NCBI RefSeq assembly: GCF_000485595.1
Contig: NW_014577799.1
Location: 2,079 to 40,764 of the forward strand
Source: Priapulus caudatus
Taxonomy: Eukaryota > Priapulida > Priapulimorpha > Priapulimorphida > Priapulidae
Length of the DNA stretch: 38,686 bases
Direction: 5' to 3'
Position numbers and translations under genes: made by a program. This document shows, one piece after another, positions 22,501 through 34,500 of this stretch (position 1 is its first letter; each line of letters starts with the position of its first letter). The notes beneath the pieces are model-generated. The model searched no databases. It saw nothing but the letters and a program-made list of their open reading frames with translations, and was not told the DNA's origin.

Positions 22501-25500
22501 GATTTGGTTGATCGGCAAAAACATTACATGCAGTTTTAAAATGAGATCGGAGGTTTACAATTCTGGAGTGGCACAATTTATGTTCCTTGACTGTGCTTTC
22601 TCATGTCATTGGAGAGAATGCTAAAGATATTATTAAATTTTATAGATATACTTTAATGAATGATAACGTACATCTCATATACGGATGCAGATCTTCTGCC
22701 CCTCCTTGTTTCCAAGCACAGGTGTCCGGACTACAGACTTATTTCTATTGTTAATCATCTCTTTCAACATCTGATCTGGAAATCGCAAACCAATTATTTA
22801 GCCGTTGCACACATTAATCATTCAATACATTATTTGCTAATCAATTTAGTACTCAGTTGAATGGATTTAAGCCTTAAAATAAAACTGTGTTGATAGTCTT
22901 TTAATTATATTCAAACAATAGTTTTGTGGCATTCTATCGATAACTTTCACCGAGACCAATCCACTTTGTCCTATATTCTGGAATTAAGGGCGGTAAAAAT
23001 CATGCTGATACATCATTTCATGTTTAATTTAAAATAATCGAGCTTACCAATGTTAGATTAACATAAGTTACAGGCTTAGAAATATATTTGCAAAAAGGCC
23101 AACTGTTGACGGACGGACGCACGCACGCACACTCATGCGATTCTACAAGCTGCATCTGACTATGTCAGATGAGCTAAAAAGTGTATGCTTACTTACCACT
23201 GTGTCCATCCAGAGTCTGATTCATTGACAAGCTACTAGGAGCTGCAAGACCTTTGGCTTTCTCTTTGCCTGAAATATTCATTTGTTAGGTTAGCAACCCA
23301 GGGTAAAATAGACAACCTATGTGGGCTATTCCAAGAAAAAATGCATAAAACATACTACATTGACTTTCGTTTGAAAATATCCATGTTTTCTTTAGATTAT
23401 AGGCATCAAAACTTAGTTAATAAGTAAAGTACAAATTATCTTTCAACATTTCTCACTGTGCAAGATTCATACAGCCATAAGATTATAACACCTCTGGCAG
23501 CATTATGGGCTCTCAATTGATTAAACCTTATTATATTGGCATTTAAAATTAATTACAGACACGATGAAATAGCCCATGCAGAAACTCATAACATAAACGT
23601 GATACAAGACTGGCATGGACATTGCCAACAAGTCAAAAATCATTAGGATCAGGAGGGCCATAGCAAAGCACTGCAAATTATTACACATAAATAACTACCT
23701 TAGCAGAATACTGCATGAGAAATGGCAGCCCAACTATTATGCATGCATATGCTATTATACTATACCGAATAGGTTTTGAGGATCATTTAGGGTGTGTGAA
23801 CATCTCTAAGAAAACTAGTAATACTGCAAATGTTTAACTAAATGTATACCTCATATTCTACTCACATTCTTACCTGGTTCTAAAGAAGCGAAACAAGTTG
23901 AAGCAGGAAACAATAGATCAACATGCAAAAAGAGAAATGACACATTATATCAAGGGAACCTAAATTTTACACTGAGCACATAAGCTGCACTGCATATATA
24001 CATGCACACAAAATTTATATATAATTTAAATAATAACAAATATATGTATTTATAAAGCTTCATACTGCATATATACAACACACATACGCAATAATGTAAA
24101 GCACATATAAAGCAAAATAAATGTTTTTCAGTGGGAAGGTAACACAATCACAAGCAGTCACACGTGGTACACTAAAAAACCTGTACGTAAATGCTAACAG
24201 CCCTATGAAAACCTAACCTATAAACTATTGAAAGGCATAACAGAATAGTAAAATGTGTTTATCCTTTATTATACCAGGAGTGATTAAAAATTAGTTATTT
24301 TTATCACTCCTGATATATATAATATATATATATATATATATTATATACAGTGTTTCCCCTGGTCAAAAAGGTCTGTGAGGTGGTAAATTCTTGTTTGGTG
24401 TGTTTGAGCGTATCAAGGTCCTAGCAAAGCAACATTTTTTGAAAAAATGGTGCAATTTGGTGCATTCTAAGCTATTTTGGTGCATTATAAGCACTGTTCT
24501 ATGGAAGAATTATTTTATTCTCTCACTTACTGATGCCAATTGTAGGCTACTAAATATAATAATCCAGTACATAAGTGTGCACACCTCACCACTGCTCCAG
24601 TTCCAGAAAACCACACAGTGTTCTGCCTTTTCTGGTTTTAGAAATGCATACACTACAGTATTGGTACAATATCCCCACTGGAAAAGAGAATATAATTTCA
24701 CATTAACGTAAATGTAGGACAGATAAATTGTATAATAATTATATAAATTGTTAACACACTCAAAAAGAACCATCAAGTTTTGATTCTCTTACTTTTTCAA
24801 ACTTGTTACTTTCTGTTTCTCCTACTTACAATTATCTTACAGGCATTATTGGAATACATATAAATGAGAAATGGCTTATAAACATAAGAACACTGAAATC
24901 AACACACAAAATTATGACTGTGAATCTGCAGAGGGGGATCTTGCCTTGTAGTCGGGCCGGATGTTTGCAAAGTAGATGAAAGAGTCTACCGCCATCGCAA
25001 TCCTCAGTCCTCCTCCTTCCCATGAGCAGGAGGAGAGTTTCTGACCTGGCACCTTTAGTGTGCGTAGATGCTGCAATTATGTCCACCCAGAAATTTAACA
25101 TTGTGATGACTACTCATGACTAAAAAAGAATTGCAAAGTATCAAATATACCGTCTATAGATATTGAATTATTGTATTTTTTAGCTTTTTTTATTTGCTTT
25201 TTAATAAAATCACTACACGACTGAAACATGAATACTCCGAAAACTCATATAGATACTAAATCTAATCCTGCATATAATAACATTAATGTATTTTCATAGT
25301 GTGACGCTATTATGAATTGCATTGAAAACACTACGAAAATGTTTCCTATAGGAACTCCAAACATTGAATACTTGTATACTCGTGTGACCCTTTTTCTGTA
25401 GTCAGCGTGAACTTACCTCCCCATACGGTGTATAGAACTGAACGACATTGACGTTCTTGTCTGCTCCTGCGTAGCGCTGTGACCCACCAATGGCCAACAC

Positions 25501-28500
25501 ACTACCCATGTGGTTCCAGTTCAACACAGTCACAATCATGCCCGTATCCAGCAGTACAGGCTCTGTTATACCAGTCAATGATGTCATGCAATGTGACGGA
25601 AATATAAGTAGTTCTGGCACAGATGTATGGGACGATATAGATTGTTTTTTTTATTCCAAGAAATAATCATGAGCAACAAACAGTATACATACTAGTATAC
25701 AATATGCATGTCCATTTAATATATAAAATAAGAAACAATATATAATTTAATATCTGAAAACATTAAATGAAAAGGAAACATGTAGGCCATTTACCGTCAT
25801 CCCCTTCGAACCTCATAATCTGGCAGCGGCCATTCTCATAACAAATAGCCAGGCATGGGCAATTCGGATTCACGTAGCCTTCGCGACCACTGTACCAATG
25901 TATTCGCGCGAGATGAATGGCGCCTGTCACGTTGGTTAGGCAGTAGATCTCCAATTTTCTCTGTAAGTTTCAATGATGAGATTTATTAACTGAAATGATG
26001 TATCACATGATTTTTACCCTTATTCAAATGAATATATATATTAAATAACAAAAAGTGAACTGCATAAAATCAACAAACCATGACGTATCGAATGTTTAGC
26101 TCCCACGTCATAACCCTAATTCCGATTTTAGCAACTAATAGAGTAAACCAGAAATTATATAGTTAAGCAGTTTTCCTTACAGTATTCATAACAGTAAATG
26201 TACTTACAACGATGATTCCCATGTTGTCATATATATGCACCTCTCCATTTGTGAGACCAAACACGAGAAGTTTACTATCTGGTGACCACTAAAATGTATA
26301 ACAAAATTATCTATTTCAGCTGATGCTATAATACTAACAATCGTGATTTTAAATTCTATGATTTCTAACAGTTTCCCATTTTAATTCAACATAAAGCAAT
26401 TTCTGTAATATGGGCCTCAGGTATGGTCCTAAATAGCATAGCAGTATCAGTGCTAGGTTCTACATTCTCAACAATGTGACTATATCACTTACTGCTACAT
26501 GGGTGAGATTCACTCCTTTTAAATCTTTACCCCAGATTCTTTGTCCATCTACTGAACCAACAATCACTGCACCTGAAAGCAAAAAGATACAATTATTACA
26601 TTCTGTGTGCTTATGATGCTTAGCTACTTGCTCGTTTATTGAAAGGTGTCATTACCCTAATTTAGAGCATGAAACGTATATGAAAAATGACGATTTGTGA
26701 TGGCAAAACATTACATGTAAGTTTTAAAATGAGATCGAGGTTTACAATTCTGGAGTGGCACATTTTGTCGTTGATGTGCTTCTCATGTCATTGAGAGAAT
26801 GCTAAAGATATTTATTAAATTTTATAAATATTATTAATGGAATGATAAAGGTACCATCCTCATATACGATGCAGATCTTCTGCCCCTCCTTGTTCCAGCA
26901 CATGTCGCGGACTACAGACTTATTTCTATTGTTAATCATCTCTTCAAACCATTGATCTGGAAATCAAACAATTATTTAGGTTGCCACTTAATCAATTAAT
27001 ACATTATTTGTAATCAATAGTATCAGTGAATGGATTTAAGCTTAAAATAAAACTTTGTTGATAGTCTTTTAATATATTCAAATAGTTTTGGTGGCATTCT
27101 ATCGAATAATTTCACGGACAATCCATTTGTTATATTGATAAGGCACATGTGTAAAGCTTATTAGCAAAAAGGCAAACCTTTGTACATCATCCAGACAATG
27201 ATGAGTCCATACTTGTCACTAGTTGTCAGCTTCTGATATTGATCATTCCATCTGACTACTTGAACAGAACCTAGTGACGTAAAATTGTTAGTAAGAAATA
27301 ACAGATGTTTATATCATATAAAGAACTCCTAGCATTAGTTAATACATTTATGTAACATTGTTTGATAACACATTTATAATAAATACATCCAAAAATATTT
27401 TAACTAGATTCCACATAGGTGTTATATCTAGAAATTTAATAAATGCTTAACCTTCTAATTTCACATTTGATATTATTTCACACATGTATTACTATTATTT
27501 TATATTTTTATAGGTATAGACTTTGTTCGAGAATAAGTGTACCATAAAATAAAGTATTGATATAATAAGTCCTATACAAAACAAGTGCCGCAGTGCGACT
27601 GCAGTAGCGGATTAATCTTATGGGCAAAGGGGCATTTTGCCCCCGGCCCTACAAGTCGACCGGCCCTAAAGGTTGTGACTGACAAAAAAATATACTGCTT
27701 TATTATTTTTTCCCAAGATCTGGGCCGGCCCTACACTTTCATATGACTACATTGTTTTGCCTTTCTACTTGTTTTCATTTTTCGTGTTTTGTGGTTGACA
27801 TTGCAGCAGCTACGAATAAGATTTACTTACGGTACATTGGCGTTAAAACTACCAATTTTTCAAAATATTTGATTTTTTTTAATTTTTAACTCTACTAATT
27901 ATTTTTAGAACGTTTCCTTTCCATTTTTCAACATTAATGCTTATAATTATTCCACCTAAACAGCTAAAACATTTAGCTTATGGGAAGGGGCGTGAGGGGC
28001 GGCCAAAGATATGATGAGCCCCGCCCAGGCCAAACTGTTTAATCGGCGCCTGGCGACATGGCTCATCCTGTGTCTGTGTTCTGCTGATAAATTCATTTGT
28101 GCATAGCAAGACGTCTTATACATAAGTTTCTTTATTCTTGTTTGAACTTTCGTATCCAATTCGAAACAAATAATCAGCGCTACAACTTCGCACCCACCTA
28201 ATCTCTATGGCTAATTCTAATAACAAGAGATAAATTAATAACAATCAAATAGCAAGTTACATTACTTGTAATGACATGACTTGTTGGACATAAAAAGATT
28301 CAAACCATATGAGCATTAGATCTTCAAGTTTAATTAGAGGCAGGCGGACGGGTTCCTTCTCTCCCTCCTCCGCACTGCATCCCACCTCTCACCTCCTCCC
28401 CTGCCTCCCACTTCACTCCCTTGCCTCTCACTCACCCCTACCTCCCATTCCTCCCTGCCTTCCACCTCCCTCCCCCTGCCTCCCACCTCCCATCCCTTGC

Positions 28501-31500
28501 CACCATCGGTCGCATGACCTATTCGGTACCCCGTTTCCCGCTCGCATACACACAGTATCACCGTTTTTCTGTCCCCCCGTTCTCAATTTACTACTTCTCT
28601 CTCTCTCTCTCTTATTTAGACTTCTCTCTCTCTCTCCTTTATCTTAGACTTCTCTCTCTCTCTTTAATTATATAAATTAAAAAAACAGGTTGATCTTTAC
28701 TGTCTCAATAAATACTTCTTCTATGCCCCGAGTGTAACACCATAGAAATAAATAATATATAGTGTCTCAATATTTCTATGGTAACAGCCTTATGTTCGAC
28801 ATACTGATAATGGATAACGCCACGCCATACGCTACATGATATTATGTTTAAGATCAGATGAAAAGTAAATATTATATTATATGCCGTACTAGCTTACGTA
28901 TGCAAAGTACATGAGAATAAAAGATTATTTAACTAGGCTATAGTTGGCGCGTGCAATTAACAATAATCAAACATTGCACGCCCTTCTTCAGATACCCTAA
29001 CTCAACTCTGGGGGAGTGCTGAAATACTCAGAGCCTAAAATCCGAAGGTAAATATTATTTCAGCGCAGGCGATAATTTGCTCAGCTGTCAGTTAACACAT
29101 GTGCTTGCAGGTTGCGCAAGAATTATGATTAGAAGAGTGCCAGCCATGGGCTGCCTCATTGTTTTTGCCCTACCCACGCAAGCATTCACTAGTTCAGCCT
29201 TCAGGTGTATAGACAGAACGCTTTTAGAAAATAAATATTGTAAGGAGCGTAAACTTGTTCAACAAGAACATTTGCCTTTGCAATTAAACTGTGCAACTGT
29301 AGCTCACATTTTCACCACAGGTTATGGCTTAATAATATCAAAAACAGTTTCAAGTTCCTTTGTTAAAACAGTTAAAACAAATCAATGTTTTTAATCCCTC
29401 CTCCTTTGAGGCAAAAGGTTATCCTGACACTTTACTTCGCATGTCAGCGGAAAGTACATTCATGGTGTCTTTCTTTTTCCGCCTCGTCCCTATTTCTTAT
29501 CTCCTCATTCTCTCTCCTATATTCATATTTTCATCTCTTTTTTTCCCTTATTTCCCTCTTCCCTCACACACCATAATATTATTAACACTCCCCTCTCTCT
29601 CCATATTCATTAAAGCTAACATAAAATTGTAGAAAGCCTCATCCGCCTGAACAAAAATTTTTCTAATCGTCTACCGATACCAGCAATGTCCACAGAAAAT
29701 GTTCTAAAAATCTGCCCTGGTCTCCCCCATTTACGCATTTACCTGTAACCTACATTTCGGCAAGTGATGCTTTTGCTCTTTAAAAGTTAATTAACTTAAT
29801 CTCCCGCGACTTCATACGCATAGCCGCGCATAGTACATGGCCATGTCCGGCGTGCCATCTCCGTTCAGTAACCTGAGGCCCCGTAGCTGCTTTCACAGCA
29901 TAATGTACAGTTAGGGGTTAGTTCACTGTAGCACTTGCGAGTTACTTGCCGACACTCTATCTCTATTTGCTGGAATGTAAGCAGAGAAGCCATGGGTGTA
30001 CATTTCTTCAAGGGTCTTTTGGGTAATACTCCCCGGGCGGGGAGGGTTGGGGAACCCCCGACCTTCCACATACGAGCGATCCACTCAAACCATTGAGCAT
30101 CGGCAGTGGTACTTGGGCTAGGATGCTTTTCCTTACCATGAATTATTACATTGACTATTTCACGAGCCCTAGTCAGCCTTTAGATTTTTTTTCCACAATT
30201 TTTCTGGCATTCTCTTTCCTATAACCTATTAATTTTCTTAAGAGATCCCTTTCTACACCTTCCTCGCTTTTGAGCCCACGCGCCTTTCGACATCCCACTC
30301 GTTCGGACCGGCTACGGGGCGCCCCTGCGGTCGGCCGGCGATCAGTAGCGGCGGAGCGGTAGGAAGTAGTAGTAATGAGCACGTAGGCCTGGGTGCGGGT
30401 GCGGTGATGATTACCGCAGCCTGAGCCACTATACGACCTTATGATACTTATTCTGGTAAAAATGCGCCTTAGCTACTAAGTATAGATTACCTCCCCACCA
30501 CCCACCACACCCACTCTACGTCCCCGACTTTACAAATTCCGTACGTCTCAGATGCCAACTCTTTAGATTTGTGCCCAACTGTTGACGAGTACGGACTGAC
30601 CACAGCATCAGCCCATCATGCGATTCTACAAGCCTGCAATCCTGACTATTTCAGATGAGCTACAAAAGTGTGTGCTTATTACCACTGTGGTCATCAGAGT
30701 CTGATGCATTGACAAGCTACTAGATTCCTGCCAAGACTTTGGCTTCTCTTTGCCCTGAAATATTCATTTGTTAGGTTAGCAACCCGGGTAAAATAGACAA
30801 CCTATGTGGGCTATTCAGAGAAAATGCATAAGAAGACATACTACTGATTCGTGATCTCTTCTGTTTGAAAATATCCAGTTGTTTTCTTTTAGATTATAGG
30901 CATCAAAACTTAGTTAATACAGTAAGTACAAACTTATTCTTTCAACATATTCTCACGGTGTGCAGATTTCATAGCAACCATTAAGATCATAACACTCCTG
31001 GCAGGATATGCGCTCTGACATTGATTACACCTTATTATATTTGCATATCTAAAATAATTTACAGACACAATGAAATTAGCCCATGCAGAAACTGCCTAAC
31101 ATTAAACGTGGATACAAGACTGGCATGGACATTGCCAACAATGTCAAAAATGCATTAGGAATGCAGGAGGGCCATAGCAAGACACGTGCAAATTATTACA
31201 CATAAATAACTACGCTTAGCCAGGAATACTGCATTGAGAAATGAGCAGCCCAACTATTATTGCACTGCTATATGCTATTATGGCTAAACCGAAATACGGT
31301 TTTGTGAGGATCATTTAGGGGTGTGTGAACACATCTCTAAGAAGACTAGTAATCACTGCCAATGTTCTAACTCAAGATGTATACGCTCTATTCTAGCTCA
31401 CATTCTTACCTGGTTCTAAAGAAGCCGAAATCAAGTTGAGCAGGAAACAATAGATCAACATGCATAAAGAAAGATGACACATTATATCAGGGAACGCTAA

Positions 31501-34500
31501 ATTTTAGCACTGAGCACAATAGCTTGGCACTGCATATATACATGCACACAAAATGTATATATAAATAATACAAATAATATGTATTTATAAAGCTTCATAC
31601 TGCATATATACAACACAATAGCGAAATAATGTAAAAGCACATATAGAAGCAAAATAAATGTTTTTCAGTCGGGATAGGTAAAACGAATCACAACAAGTCA
31701 GCACGTCTACACTAAAAAGCCTGCTACGTAAATTCTAAACAGACCTATGACAACCTAACTATAAACTTTGAAAGGCATACAAATAGTAAATGTGTTTATC
31801 CTTTATTATACCAGGACTCCCAGGAGTGATTAAAAATGTGTTATTTTTCATGCACTCCTGATATATATAATATATAGATATTATATATATATTATATACA
31901 GTGCTTTCCCCTGGTCGCAATAAGGTCTGTAGTGGTAAATTTTTTTGTTTGGTGTGTTGAGCGTAATCAAGGTCCTAGCAAGCAACAATTTTTATGCGCT
32001 ATCCCAAAAAAATGGTGGGCAATTTGGGTGCAATTTCTAAGCTTTTTTGGTGGCATTATAAGCACTGTTCTATGGAAGAACAGCGATTTTCGTCAGCGCG
32101 GGCAGGCTTTTTGGAGCAATTGCTGCGTCGGCGGCTGAGGAATTTGAGTTGAGCGCGGCCCGCCTCCTCGCTGTTCTAAAAAAATGACAAACTGCGGAGA
32201 AACATGAATATTTTAATAACTACATTATATATTACTAATATATACTATATATATCACTCCTGATAACACAACTATAATATGGATTATAGCTGTTGATATT
32301 TATTCTTAATTAGAACATATATGCATATATGTTTATCACTGACAAATTCTCTGATAGAAAGCTAGGAGTTTATTAGAGTTGTGAATTTTAGTACAAAATT
32401 ACAAATACGATTACGCACACGTACACGGAGCGCACGCGCTTATCAACGCACGCCACGCACAGCATGCAGCATACGACTACACACACGCCTACACGCACGG
32501 CACACCATGTCAGCGGCATACACGCACTATATCGAAACCGTGCACGACCATCATATTTCTGTGCTTGGCGTTATGAACATGGCTTCAAACTGATGCGAGG
32601 GGGGGGCCACCCCAATGGTAAAGAACAGGCAATCATTTTTAAATCTTCTATAAAGTCATAAACTTAATATTAATTGACAGAACATCATGTAACCTAATTT
32701 AATCAGGCTGGGATAAAACAAGATGTGGCCAAGAAATTGGACAATTCAGTGAATCTAGTGATAGCTGTAGGTAGAATGAGATCAAGGTCAAAGTTCCAAA
32801 TTTCTTAGGAATGGAAGTGAGATTTGAATGTACATCTATAGATTGAAATGCAAGAATAGCATTAGAGGGTAAAAGAAATTGATGCTCGTAGGCGTCTATG
32901 TCCCCCTTATGGGTCCAACGGTAAAAATATTATTTACCACCTATTATATAGCCGTATAAGTCATTATTTACTAAAGTAATGCCTTTATATAATAAATAAA
33001 TATATATATAAATAAATAATGTATTATTTTGCTCAAATAATACATTATTAACATATAAATTATATTATTAAACATATATATATTACTATAATTAAAAAAC
33101 ATTATTTAACATATAATACACTTATATAATATTATTATAATTATATAATATATTAATATGTTAATAACTGTATTAATTTATATAATATAAATATAATTAC
33201 TAATATAATAAATATATTTCATATTATATAATATATTATATTAATTATATAATACATTATATATTTATAATATATTATATAATTATATCAATAGTATTAT
33301 ATATTATATAATTATATAATGTTACTTATTTATAATTATATAACTGTATTAATATTATATAATATATTATATAATTATATTAATATATTATAATATCTAT
33401 ATAATTATATCTATATATTATATAGATTATATAATATTATTATATAATGTATATCTTCATTATTTAACTTTCTTGAATCTATATAATTATATAATATATT
33501 ATATAATTATATAATTATTCTTTACGTTTCGGCACCTGGTCTTAGTATGCTCGGTGGGGCCCCTTTACACTGTGACAAACGCAGCCAAAAAAAAACAAGT
33601 GAACATCGGAATCATAACAAAGCCGTTGGAATCTTGTAAATAATGGCTCTATCCTCGCATGCATGTTTACAACGCTCTTATTACTGCAAGCCTTGTACCT
33701 GCGATATCACAAGCATTTGCCACAGGCTCTTTGCACCAGGCACAGGCTAAGTTTATAGTTATTTTTTAGACACAGTCAGATTGGAATCTAAGTGCTAGTT
33801 GATAACTGACAATTCAGAAAACTAACATAACAAGTAACTAAACTTTACCTCCGCCTGTTGCAAAAGCTTGAGTAACTGCTTGTGTATCCTTACAATGCTT
33901 GCAGTTAAGTTGAAACAACAGCTCCGAATCCATTTTTTTCAAATTCAACGAGTAATTGTTCTATGTTCGATGTTCACTCTGTTTTTTTTTGCTGGGGCAA
34001 GGGGCCCACCCGAGCATACTAGATCTATGTGTCCGAAGCTAAAATATTATTATAATATATATTAATGATTATAGCAATAATATATTTATAATTTAAATTA
34101 TATAACTATATTACTTATAATTATATAAAATATAAATCATATTATATTAATTATTATAATATATTATTATATCATATATAATACATTATATAATTATATA
34201 TATATTATTAATTATCATAATATATTATATATTATAATATATTATTAATTAGTATAAATGTATTTATATTAATTAATATAATATATTATATAATTATATA
34301 ATATAATTATATATTATATAATTATATAACTATATTATTATAATTATATTAATATATTATATGCTAAAATAATGGCATATATATAAATTATATAATATAT
34401 GTATATGCCTAATAATGATTTATATAATTATATAATATTATTATATGTAAATAATGTATATATGGTTAATAATGTATTATTTAATCATATAATACATATA

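Larger units (their letters stand above)
23100..24505. repeat. Repeat unit B, copy 1 (WDR35 exon 3 region)
   Basis: Runs from aactgttgacgg through exon 3, about 1 kb of AT-rich intron and a (TA)n tract to tgttctatggaagaa. The same sequence follows unit A directly at 30575-32080. Unit A copy 1 ends at the gap with tttgtgcc and unit A copy 3 continues tttgtgcccaactgttgac, so A plus B is the natural order. Confidence 0.85.
24506..30574. repeat. Large repeat unit A, copy 3
   Basis: Collinear with 14237-19942. The first 3 kb (to about 27.6 kb) is clean and holds the intact exons 4-11; the rest has frequent single-base insertions and losses. Two copy-specific insertions are present: a pyrimidine-rich one near 29468-29615 and a GC-rich one near 30306-30490. 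Confidence 0.85.

Noticed and set aside
29077-29394. 105-codon frame
   Set aside because: The counterpart in the other repeat copy (18853-19140) does not keep the frame, and the product is unfamiliar.
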